Below, piece after piece: positions 1-5,183 of a stretch of 5,242 bases of DNA (within the stretch, counting starts at the first letter, position 1; every line of letters starts with the position of its first letter). The translations under genes and the position numbers were made by a program. The notes under the pieces are model-generated. The model was not told where the DNA came from. It did not search any database and saw only the letters and a program-made list of their open reading frames with translations. This DNA is from JAVZCJ01 sp964532175 (GTDB lineage: Archaea > Thermoproteota > Nitrososphaeria_A > Caldarchaeales > JAVZCJ01), in the NCBI GenBank assembly GCA_964532175.1, contig CAZHGP010000063.1:1-5242 (forward strand), in the 5' to 3' direction.

Positions 1-1
1 T

Positions 2-121
2 TTTAAGAAAATAATAATAAATGGAAGAATGTTTAAATGCAAATATTGCAGATGTAAATTTGATAAACATTTGAATGCAGGGAACAATATTGCAAAGAGA
101 ACAATTGAGTTCTTAGAATAA
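2..121 (+). CDS. tnpB: TnpB (OrfB) RNA-guided nuclease of an IS200/IS605 element, C-terminal end only
   Basis: The frame is open from the window edge and ends in a double stop (TAA TAA, 119-124), giving 39 residues. It reads NGRMFKCKYC, then CKFDKHLNAGNNI. This is the classic TnpB tail: the second CxxC of the zinc ribbon (visible residues 13 and 16) followed by the RuvC-III motif D-x-H-x-N-A-x-x-N-I, with the invariant catalytic Asp at visible residue 21. TnpB is an RNA-guided DNA endonuclease that helps its transposon persist; known members are guided by an RNA transcribed from their own 3' end. The ribbon-to-RuvC linker is short and the usual NAA is NAG, but no key residue is lost. The first Cys pair and the other two catalytic acids are off the window, so intactness cannot be judged. 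The element sits about 1 kb upstream of leuD in the same direction. Confidence 0.88.
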   Translation, partial: FKKIIINGRMFKCKYCRCKFDKHLNAGNNIAKRTIEFLE

Positions 122-122
122 T

Positions 123-248
123 AACTTCTCCAAATGCCTTAAAGGGCTTAGGGGAAGTTTGCCAGAGAAAAGCTTTCTACTGTGGGAAACAGATCCCCTT
201 AAATGAGGCGCGTTCTTGCTCGAGAAGAAGTTTTGAGCTATTTTCAAC
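123..248 (+). ncRNA. Candidate omega RNA (reRNA) guide scaffold of the TnpB element
   Basis: Hand-folding gives a chain of helices. (1) AACTTCTCC 123-131 pairs with GGGGAAGTT 151-159, nine pairs with one G-U, capped by GCCT/GGGC at 136-147. (2) CAGAGAAA 163-170 pairs with TTTCT 174-178 and CTG 180-182, with one bulged base. (3) CTGT 180-183/ACAG 189-192 is an alternative to the base of helix 2. (4) TTCTT 213-217 pairs with AAGAA 225-229, and its loop GCTCGA 218-223 can pair with TTGAGC 233-238, an H-type pseudoknot. AGGGGA 150-155 could instead pair with TCCCCT 194-199. Known omega RNAs start in or just after the tnpB 3' end, contain a pseudoknot and stop at the transposon right end, with the guide copied from flanking DNA. 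Here the guide would start near 249. The function is inferred from position and fold; no homology search was possible. Confidence 0.6.
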
Positions 249-319
249 AAATTAGCAATGAAAAGTTGGGGTCTTGCTTAATAAATCCTCGCAAATATTT
301 TACGTTATTTCTTTATGGC

Positions 320-339
320 CAGTTTTACACTAAAAACTG
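320..339. repeat. Perfect 7-bp stem, 6-base loop inverted repeat
   Basis: CAGTTTT (320-326) and AAAACTG (333-339) are perfect complements around the loop ACACTA. It lies in the gene-free stretch between the TnpB element and the degraded minus-strand gene. No T-run follows on either strand to make it a conventional hairpin terminator. Function unknown; a chance origin in AT-rich DNA is possible. Confidence 0.4.
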
Positions 340-379
340 AACATTTTCCATTCGAAGTTATTTTTGGTTATTCCTTAAT

Positions 380-394
380 CTATGCACTGCATAG
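380..394. repeat. Perfect 6-bp stem, 3-base loop inverted repeat
   Basis: CTATGC (380-385) and GCATAG (389-394) pair perfectly around ACT. GCATA recurs at 406-410, so the 5' arm could also pair there. It lies about 70 bases beyond the 3' end of the degraded minus-strand gene (stop at 464). It could be a structured RNA tail or simply a chance palindrome. Confidence 0.35.
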
Positions 395-463
395 CCCAAA
401 TTTAGGCATAAAATTACTTTCTACCTTTCAATACTCAAAAAGTTGAATTTTTTATTGCAATCC

Positions 464-712
464 TTATTTAAAATTTTCTATAAGCTCACCTAAGATACAT
501 TTTCGGATCAAATAAACTGAACTTTCATAAAGAGATTGCAATTGATGAGATTCAAGGAGATTTTAGACCCACAATTTCAGAAATATCAACAAGCTTGACA
601 ATAGTAAGCCGCTTATTTTTAGTTAAGGAACCCCACCCATCTTCTGCATTTGTTCTTTTATTAAATCTGCAATTTCATTTTCTGTCATTTTAGGCAACTT
701 AACCGGATTCAT
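464..712 (-). pseudogene. Decayed small gene with two compensating frameshifts, function unknown
   Basis: Reading the minus strand from the ATG at 712-710 gives MNPVKLPKMTENEIADLIKEQ and continues to a stop at 625-623 (29 residues). The next frame carries on with DGWGSLTKNKRLTIVKLVD, open from about 674 to a stop at 554-552. From about 562 the first frame resumes as LYESSVYLIRKCILGELIEN, ending in TAA at 466-464. Each piece has a protein-like mix of charged and hydrophobic residues. Switching out of frame near 650 and back near 560 gives one protein of about 82 residues. A minus-strand TATA box lies 40 bases before the ATG. I do not recognise the family. The first residues loosely recall the start of pyridoxamine-phosphate-oxidase-like proteins, but the rest does not. 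Open frames of this length can occur by chance, so this is tentative. Assembly errors in an intact gene are an alternative. Confidence 0.4.
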
Positions 713-746
713 ATATCTCTATACCATTTTTAAATAATATAGGGGC

Positions 747-757
747 TTTTTATAAAT
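747..757 (-). promoter_or_regulatory. Minus-strand archaeal TATA box for the degraded gene
   Basis: The minus strand reads ATTTATAAAAAG here, a good archaeal TATA box with an A-rich flank upstream. Its centre is about 40 bases before the ATG at 712, so transcription would begin near 725 with a leader of about 13 bases. No strong Shine-Dalgarno sequence is present. The match of promoter, spacing and orientation is one reason to treat the frames at 464-712 as a former gene. Confidence 0.45.
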
Positions 758-1055
758 TTTTATTTATTTAAGGATATTACAATTAAAAGAAACACAGCAA
801 CATTTATATAATTATTCATTAAGTTATGCTTAAACCACGATGATGGATACCGTAAGAATTTTTATTCTAAAACTCTAGTTGGTTGGCTTATTAAAGCTTC
901 TCTGTCTTATACCGTATACACATAAATGATCTTTTATTTTATTCATATGATTAAACATCCTCTATTTTTTATAAATTTGGTTTATTTTAAAATAAAAATT
1001 CCTTAATGCTTTTGAAAAAGCTTTATGATGCTAAAAATGTTAAGCTATTATTAAT
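758..1055. other. AT-rich intergenic stretch with no convincing gene
   Basis: About 300 bases of very AT-rich DNA. Visible items are a plus-strand TATA-like TTTATATAA at 803-811, followed 29 bases after its first base by ATGATG (840) opening a 12-codon frame that ends in TAG at 876-878; ATACCGTA twice, at 847-854 and 909-916; a perfect 16-base AT-only palindrome at 981-996; and a small stem GCTTT/AAAGC around 1008-1021. None is strong enough to call a gene or RNA. The AT palindrome is the kind expected by chance at this composition. Confidence 0.5.
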
Positions 1056-1070
1056 ATTCTTACTAAGAAT
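1056..1070. promoter_or_regulatory. Candidate operator upstream of leuD: perfect 15-base palindrome
   Basis: ATTCTTACTAAGAAT is a perfect 7+1+7 palindrome, ending 12 bases before the TTTAAAT box that probably serves leuD. Its TTCTTA/TAAGAA half-sites also occur in the double palindrome ahead of leuA. Sites just upstream of BRE/TATA are where archaeal activators of the Lrp family (for example Ptr2) are known to bind. Which protein binds here, and with what effect, is inference. Confidence 0.4.
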
Positions 1071-1082
1071 TTTATTATGTAA

Positions 1083-1089
1083 TTTAAAT
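1083..1089 (+). promoter_or_regulatory. Probable TATA box of the leuD-leuB operon
   Basis: TTTAAAT here is identical to the box ahead of leuA. Transcription would begin near 1110 and leave a leader of about 60 bases that keeps the ribosome site at 1160-1165. A second candidate, TTATATATTA at 1139-1148, would start the transcript at about 1168 and remove that ribosome site, so it is less likely. Confidence 0.4.
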
Positions 1090-1159
1090 GCTTAATACTT
1101 TACATAAAATTAATTAAAAAACTATTATAGAATAAAAATTATATATTAAGAGCTAATGT

Positions 1160-1165
1160 GAGGTG
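1160..1165 (+). promoter_or_regulatory. Shine-Dalgarno sequence that decides the leuD start
   Basis: GAGGTG complements the archaeal 16S rRNA 3' end (CACCUC) and stands six bases before the ATG at 1172. It overlaps the in-frame GTG at 1163, which therefore cannot be the start. Confidence 0.8.
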
Positions 1166-1171
1166 TATATA

Positions 1172-1666
1172 ATGATCTTTAAAGGTAAAGCTATAAAATA
1201 TGGAGACAATATAGATACAGACGTTATTCTTCCAGGAAAATATCTTGGAATAACAGATCCAAATGAACTTGGAAAACATGCAATGGAAGGTATAGATAAA
1301 GAATTTTCAGAAAAAATTTCTAAAAAAGGTATTTTAATAGCTGGAAAGAATTTTGGATGCGGTTCAAGTAGAGAAGAAGCAGCTTTAGCTTTAAAATATT
1401 CTGGAGTAAAATGCATTATTGCTGAAAGCTTTGCAAGAATATTCTATAGAAATGCTATAAATATTGGTTTACCAGTATTAGAATTTCCTAAAGCTTTAGA
1501 AAAAATAAATAATGATGATGATTTAATAGTAGATTTATCTAAAGGAATAATTTTAAATGAAAGTAAGAAAGAAAAATATCAAATTAAACCTTTACCAGAA
1601 ATTATTATTGAAATAATTAAAGATGGAGGATTAGTAGATCATATAAAAAATAAAGGTAAATTGTAA
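1172..1666 (+). CDS. leuD: 3-isopropylmalate dehydratase small subunit
   Basis: A 164-residue protein, normal length for the archaeal small subunit. It is the swivel domain that, with the iron-sulfur large subunit LeuC, isomerises 2- to 3-isopropylmalate in cytoplasmic leucine synthesis. Family motifs are GDNIDTDVILPGKYL (residues 11-25), GKNFGCGSSREEA (58-70, substrate-contacting loop) and SFARIFYRNAINIGLP (86-101). The loop after Tyr24-Leu25 is Gly-Ile rather than the Arg-Thr seen in archaeal homoaconitase subunits (YLRT). This favours isopropylmalate (or methylmalate from the citramalate route) over homoaconitate. The ATG at 1172 is chosen over the upstream GTG because of the ribosome site at 1160-1165. 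The stop overlaps the leuB start by one base (TAATG), implying coupled translation. leuC is not beside it and must lie elsewhere. Confidence 0.93.
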   Translation: MIFKGKAIKYGDNIDTDVILPGKYLGITDPNELGKHAMEGIDKEFSEKISKKGILIAGKNFGCGSSREEAALALKYSGVKCIIAESFARIFYRNAINIGLPVLEFPKALEKINNDDDLIVDLSKGIILNESKKEKYQIKPLPEIIIEIIKDGGLVDHIKNKGKL

Positions 1667-2691
1667 TGAGTTATAATTTAGCAATTATTCCTGGAGATGG
1701 AATAGGACCTGAACAAATCGAAGCAACTTTAATAGTTTTAGATGCTATTCAAGAAAAGTTAGGTTTAAAATTTAAATATTCTTTTTTAGAAGCTGGGGAT
1801 AATTGTTTTAAAAAATATGGAATTGCTTTACCTGAAGAAACTATTAAAGCTATTGAAAAAGCAGATGCAACTCTCAAAGGGCCAGTAGGAGAAACAGCTG
1901 CAGAAGTTATAGTTAAACTTAGACAACTTTTAGATTTATATGCTAATTTAAGACCTGCAAAATCTTATCCATATATTCCATCTCTTAAACCTAATATAGA
2001 TTTACTTATAGTAAGAGAGAATACTGAATGCCTTTATAAAGGTTTTGAATATAGAATAAATGAAGAAATAGCGATTGGAATAAGAATAATAACTAAAAAA
2101 GCATCTTTGCGTATAGCACAATATGCTTTTAAAGAAGCATCTAAAAGGAAATTAAAAGTAACAGCTGTTCATAAATCGAATGTTTTAAAAGCTACATGCG
2201 GTTTATTTGCTGAAGCTTGTAGAGAAATATCTAAAAAATATCCAAATATCAAATATGAAGAAATGTATGTTGATGCAGCAGCCATGGAGCTTATTCGTTC
2301 TCCAGAAAAATTTGATGTAATAGTTACAACAAACATGTTTGGAGATATTTTAAGCGATGAAGCTGCTCAGGTTGTCGGAGGGTTAGGTTTGGCGCCTTCT
2401 GCTAATATAGGTTTTAATAAAGCTTTATTTGAACCAGTTCATGGAGCAGCATTTGATATAGCTGGAAAAAATATAGCTAATCCAACATCAATGATTTTAT
2501 CAACCAAAATGATGTTAGAATGGCTTTATGAAAAAAGTAATGATGAGAAATGTTTAGAAGGAGCAAAAATAATAGAAAAAGCATTAATTTTAGCTTTTGA
2601 AAAAGGTTATACTACGATGGATCTTGGAGGAAAACTCTCAACAAAAGAAATGGGCTTAAAAATAGCTTCAATTATAAAAGAAATTTCTTAA
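1666..2691 (+). CDS. leuB: 3-isopropylmalate dehydrogenase (NAD-dependent beta-decarboxylating dehydrogenase)
   Basis: A 341-residue member of the isocitrate/isopropylmalate dehydrogenase family. It oxidises and decarboxylates 3-isopropylmalate to 2-oxoisocaproate, using a divalent metal. Visible parts are IPGDGIGPE (8-16), substrate arginines in KLRQLLDLYANLRP (Arg86, Arg96) and RENTECLYKG (Arg117, Tyr124), catalytic Lys170 in VHKSN, metal ligands Asp203, Asp227 and Asp231 (MFGDILSDEA), and the cofactor loop HGAAFDIAGKNIANP. Asp264 in that loop matches the Asp that selects NAD over NADP. Ile82 and Val83 align with the hydrophobic pair that holds the isopropyl group in the Thermus enzyme. The RENTEC form resembles archaeal homoisocitrate enzymes, so exact substrate rests partly on context. 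Translation is coupled to leuD by a one-base overlap; AAAGGT at 1652-1657 is a likely ribosome site. Its last codons lie in the tandem palindrome at 2678-2701. Confidence 0.9.
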   Translation: MSYNLAIIPGDGIGPEQIEATLIVLDAIQEKLGLKFKYSFLEAGDNCFKKYGIALPEETIKAIEKADATLKGPVGETAAEVIVKLRQLLDLYANLRPAKSYPYIPSLKPNIDLLIVRENTECLYKGFEYRINEEIAIGIRIITKKASLRIAQYAFKEASKRKLKVTAVHKSNVLKATCGLFAEACREISKKYPNIKYEEMYVDAAAMELIRSPEKFDVIVTTNMFGDILSDEAAQVVGGLGLAPSANIGFNKALFEPVHGAAFDIAGKNIANPTSMILSTKMMLEWLYEKSNDEKCLEGAKIIEKALILAFEKGYTTMDLGGKLSTKEMGLKIASIIKEIS

Positions 2692-2701
2692 GAAATTTCT
2701 T
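2678..2701. repeat. Two adjoining 12-base palindromes across the leuB stop, ahead of leuA
   Basis: AAGAAATTTCTT occurs at 2678-2689 and again at 2690-2701 with no gap. Each copy is a perfect palindrome, and the whole 24 bases are self-complementary. The leuB stop codon (TAA, 2689-2691) spans the junction. The block ends 15 bases before the TTTAAAT box of leuA and contains the same TTCTTA/TAAGAA half-sites as the palindrome ahead of leuD, so a regulator site is a reasonable reading. As RNA it could form a 12-bp stem only with too tight a loop; a stem of about 10 pairs followed by the T-tracts at 2727-2746 could also help end the leuDB transcript. Confidence 0.5.
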
Positions 2702-2716
2702 ACAAAAAGCGTAATC

Positions 2717-2723
2717 TTTAAAT
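2717..2723 (+). promoter_or_regulatory. Probable TATA box of leuA
   Basis: TTTAAAT stands 30 bases before the UUG start at 2753. A transcript start near 2745 would leave a leader of only a few bases. The alternative TTTTTATAT at about 2734-2741 would place the start inside the gene. The T-rich run between here and leuA may also terminate leuDB read-through. Confidence 0.4.
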
Positions 2724-2752
2724 CTATTTTTACTTTTTATATTTTTAAAAAA

Positions 2753-4267
2753 TTGGGGGGTGTCTCTTTTCCTCAAAAAATTAGAATATTTGATACAACT
2801 TTAAGAGATGGAGAACAAACCCCAGGTGTATCTTTAACTCCTGAAGAAAAATTAATGATAGCAAAACAATTGGATAAATTAGGCGTAGATATTATTGAAG
2901 CAGGTTTTCCAGCAACTTCTAAAGGGGAAAATGAAGCTATTAAACTTATAGCTAATGAAAATCTAAAATCAGAGATATGTGCTTTATCCAGAACAATAAA
3001 AAGCGATATAGATGCTGTTATAAATTGTGATGTTAAAAATATTCATTTATTTATAGCTACTTCAGACATTCATCTTAAGTATAAATTGGAAATGACTAAA
3101 GAACAAGTTTTAGAAAATGCTCTTGAAGCAATAGATTATTCTAAAGCTCATGGATTAACTATAGAATTTTCAGCTGAAGATGCAACAAGAACAGATATAG
3201 ATTTCTTAAAAAAATTTTATGGAACTATTTGTAAAGCAGGGGTAGATAGAATAAATGTTCCAGATACTGTTGGAATAATGACACCTAAGAAATTTTATGA
3301 ATTAATATTAGAATTAAAGAAAGTTGTAGATAAACCCATTAGTGTTCATTGTCATAATGATTTTGGAATGGCTGTTGCAAATTCTTTGGCTGGAATAGAA
3401 GCAGGAGCAACTCAAGTTCATGTAACAATTAATGGTTTAGGTGAAAGAGCTGGAAATGCAGCATTAGAAGAAGTTGTAGTAAGCTTAGAGCTTTTATATG
3501 GATATAAAACAAATATAAAAACAAATTTAATATATGAAACTTCGAAGCTTGTTTCTCAATTAACTGGAATATATGTTCAACCAAATAAAGCAATCGTAGG
3601 AGAAAATGCTTTCTCTCATGAATCTGGAATTCATACACATGGAATAATAAAAAATCCATTAACTTATGAACCAATTCCTCCAGAATTTGTTGGAAGGAAA
3701 AGAATATTAGTTCCAGGTAAGCATGCTGGAAAACATGGTTTAAAAGCTATGCTTAAAGAATATGGAATATATCCTTCAGAAGATCAAATTAAAGAAATTT
3801 TAATTAAAGTTAAAGAACTTGGAGATAAAGGTAAAAGAGTTACAGAGGAAGATTTAATAAATATTGCTAGGATAATAGTTGGTGAAACAGCAGAAAAAAG
3901 AAAAATTCTTAAACTTAAGGAATTAGCAGTTGTTACAGGAAACAAAATTACTCCAACATCATCCATAAAAATAGTTTTTAAAGATAAACAATATGCGGCT
4001 TCTGAAATAGGAGTTGGTCCAGTAGATGCTGCTATAAAAGCTATACAAAAAGTTATTGATCCAATAATTAAAGTACATTTAAAAGAATATAGATTAGAGG
4101 CTATAAGTGGAGGATCAGATTCTTTAGCTGAAGTTATTATAAAAGTAGAAGATTCTAATGGAAACATAGCTTCAGCAAGAGCAATCCATGAAGATATAGT
4201 AATGGCTAGTGTTGAAGCCATGATAAATGGTATAAATAAACTTCTTTTTAAAAAAGGAGGAATTTAA
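2753..4267 (+). CDS. leuA: 2-isopropylmalate synthase (LeuA/CimA family)
   Basis: A 504-residue DRE-TIM metallolyase condensing acetyl-CoA with 2-oxoisovalerate, the committed step to leucine. The barrel shows IFDTTLRDGEQTPGV (12-26; Arg18, Asp19 catalytic/metal), EAGFPATS (49-56), FIATSDIHLKYKL (100-112), INVPDTVG (167-174), the metal site His199-x-His201-Asn-Asp, and NGLGERAGNAALEE (227-240). NKAIVGENAFSHESGIHTHG (278-297) is the subdomain that closes the active site. The C-terminal third carries GVGPVDA and GGSDSLAEV, marks of the LeuA dimer domain that binds leucine for feedback control. The closest alternative is (R)-citramalate synthase, whose archaeal members share this architecture. 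GFPATS and INVPDTVG here resemble LeuA rather than CimA (GSAITS, VCVCDTVG), and leuD and leuB adjoin. The start is awkward: TTG at 2753 is the only conventional in-frame start codon. Confidence 0.88.
   Translation: MGGVSFPQKIRIFDTTLRDGEQTPGVSLTPEEKLMIAKQLDKLGVDIIEAGFPATSKGENEAIKLIANENLKSEICALSRTIKSDIDAVINCDVKNIHLFIATSDIHLKYKLEMTKEQVLENALEAIDYSKAHGLTIEFSAEDATRTDIDFLKKFYGTICKAGVDRINVPDTVGIMTPKKFYELILELKKVVDKPISVHCHNDFGMAVANSLAGIEAGATQVHVTINGLGERAGNAALEEVVVSLELLYGYKTNIKTNLIYETSKLVSQLTGIYVQPNKAIVGENAFSHESGIHTHGIIKNPLTYEPIPPEFVGRKRILVPGKHAGKHGLKAMLKEYGIYPSEDQIKEILIKVKELGDKGKRVTEEDLINIARIIVGETAEKRKILKLKELAVVTGNKITPTSSIKIVFKDKQYAASEIGVGPVDAAIKAIQKVIDPIIKVHLKEYRLEAISGGSDSLAEVIIKVEDSNGNIASARAIHEDIVMASVEAMINGINKLLFKKGGI
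2756..2762 (+). promoter_or_regulatory. Shine-Dalgarno-like sequence inside the apparent leuA start
   Basis: GGGGGTG can pair with CACCUCC of 16S rRNA over seven positions, with one G-U. It lies directly after the TTG taken as the start, not before it. No ATG, GTG or TTG follows in frame at normal spacing; the conserved part begins at the ATT of 2780. Either it is inactive and the gene is read from a short-leader UUG message, or the true start is unusual. Confidence 0.45.
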
Positions 4268-4320
4268 ATAATATTCTTAAAAAATTAAAAAAATAAAAGT
4301 TAAATTTATTTTCTAGAAAG

Positions 4321-4328
4321 TATAATAT
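4321..4328 (+). promoter_or_regulatory. Probable TATA box of the methyltransferase gene
   Basis: TATAATAT is centred about 26 bases before the TTG at 4350, the archaeal distance from TATA centre to transcription start, so the message would be leaderless. The 82 bases after leuA otherwise hold AT-rich sequence and a T-rich patch (4305-4312, TTTATTTT) that might end leuA transcription. Confidence 0.4.
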
Positions 4329-4349
4329 TGAGAATTAAGAGAAGTAACT

Positions 4350-5168
4350 TTGATAAAAAATGAAAAATTTTGGTTTTTTAAAAAAGTAAAATATAAAATT
4401 CTTAATGGGAAAAAAGGTGTTAAAGAAGCTTATGATTTAATGGCAAAATCTTATGACCATTCAAAATACCTTTATTGGACTAGAAAAATGGAGAAAGGGG
4501 AAGAGAATATTATTAATGAATGGATTAAAAATATTTCAGAAATTTGTCTTGATGTAGGTTGCGGAACTGGGAGATATTCTATAAAAATTGCTAAAAAAGA
4601 ATGCGAGATTTTAGCTTTAGATATAAGTTTAGAAATGCTTAAGAAATTAAAAGAAAAAATAAATGGAAGTAAGCTTAAAAATAATATAAATTTAATTTTA
4701 GCAGATGCTGAAAATCTTCCATTTAAAGAGAAAGTTTTTAATTCATTAATTTGCACCTTAACTATTAATCATTTTGAAAATTTAGAAAAAGCAATTGAAG
4801 ATTTTTCAAGAGTATTAAAAAAAAGTTCCATATGTATTATTAGTACTTTTAATAGTTATACTCTTAAAGACTTCCAAAAAAGGCATAAATTGCCAGAAAA
4901 TAAAGTACCATTTAAAACAGAAGATACGCCCCCAATATTAGTTTATGAGATTGGTTATTCAGCAAAAGATATTAAAGAAATATTATTAAAATATGGGTTT
5001 AAAATTAAATATATTAAAGGATGCTGTTATTGGCATATTTTTCCATTTGTTTTGATTGGGTTTTATCCGATTTTATTAGATAAGCTATTTAATCTATTTA
5101 AGAGATTATTAAAATATGCTGAAATACATATATTATTAATGAAGAAGAGTGATGTAGTACAAAATTAA
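4350..5168 (+). CDS. Class I SAM-dependent methyltransferase, substrate unknown
   Basis: A 272-residue Rossmann-fold methyltransferase of the Methyltransf_11/UbiE-like type. VKEAYDLMAKSYDHSKY (24-40) is the usual N-terminal helix. CLDVGCGTGRYSIKIAKK (66-83) is motif I binding SAM. ILALDISLEMLKKLKEK (87-103) has the acidic Asp91 expected to hold the SAM ribose. ADAENLPF (118-125) and LICTLTINHF (133-142) are the next motifs, followed by the FSRVLKKSSICIIST strand region. Residues 228-265 are rich in aromatic and aliphatic residues (FPFVLIGFYPILL), probably a hydrophobic substrate lid or surface helix rather than a clear membrane span. The TTG at 4350 is the only conventional start between the upstream in-frame TGA (4329) and the conserved helix; starting at the ATG of 4440 would cut into it. 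Methyltransferases of this class act on quinones, lipids, proteins, RNA or small molecules; nothing here decides. Nothing links it to leucine synthesis beyond position. Confidence 0.85.
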   Translation: MIKNEKFWFFKKVKYKILNGKKGVKEAYDLMAKSYDHSKYLYWTRKMEKGEENIINEWIKNISEICLDVGCGTGRYSIKIAKKECEILALDISLEMLKKLKEKINGSKLKNNINLILADAENLPFKEKVFNSLICTLTINHFENLEKAIEDFSRVLKKSSICIISTFNSYTLKDFQKRHKLPENKVPFKTEDTPPILVYEIGYSAKDIKEILLKYGFKIKYIKGCCYWHIFPFVLIGFYPILLDKLFNLFKRLLKYAEIHILLMKKSDVVQN

Positions 5169-5183
5169 ATGTTTATTAGAGTA

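Larger units (their letters stand above)
1..248 (+). mobile_element. Right-hand end of an IS200/IS605-family element (partial)
   Basis: The piece combines the C-terminal end of tnpB, a structured non-coding stretch directly after its stop, and a terminal TTTTCAAC at 241-248. TCAA(C)-type right cleavage sites are known for IS608 and ISDra2 in this family, so 248 is taken as the probable element end. Base composition supports the boundary: 44% G+C at 121-240, dropping to 30% just beyond. The left part, including any tnpA, lies outside the window. The exact end is inference. Confidence 0.6.

Noticed and set aside
838..880. ATGATGG resembling a C/D-box guide RNA C box (RUGAUGA).
   Set aside because: The last base does not fit and no CUGA D box lies at the right distance.
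840..929. ATGATG frame of 12 codons, then TAG, then 16 more in-frame codons to TGA, behind a TATA-like box; possible leader peptide or pyrrolysine read-through.
   Set aside because: Very short, low-complexity and Leu-rich by composition. There is no pyrrolysine context and no attenuator-type structure before leuD. Chance is the simplest reading.
981..996. Perfect 16-base palindrome made only of A and T.
   Set aside because: Expected to occur by chance in DNA this AT-rich, and it has no matched partner or positioned gene.
249..1159. Searched the gene-free stretch for tRNA, rRNA and CRISPR repeats.
   Set aside because: No cloverleaf with a TTCGA-type arm, no rRNA-like blocks and no regularly spaced repeats were seen.
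3784..4221. Open frame of 145 codons on the minus strand inside leuA (with smaller ones opposite leuD, leuA and the methyltransferase).
   Set aside because: Shadow frames opposite conserved genes; their compositions reflect the complement of the real coding strand and they carry no recognisable motifs.
4256..4280. GGAGG ribosome-site-like sequence at the end of leuA.
   Set aside because: No start codon or open frame follows; it encodes the KGGI tail of LeuA, and ATA/stop codons come next.
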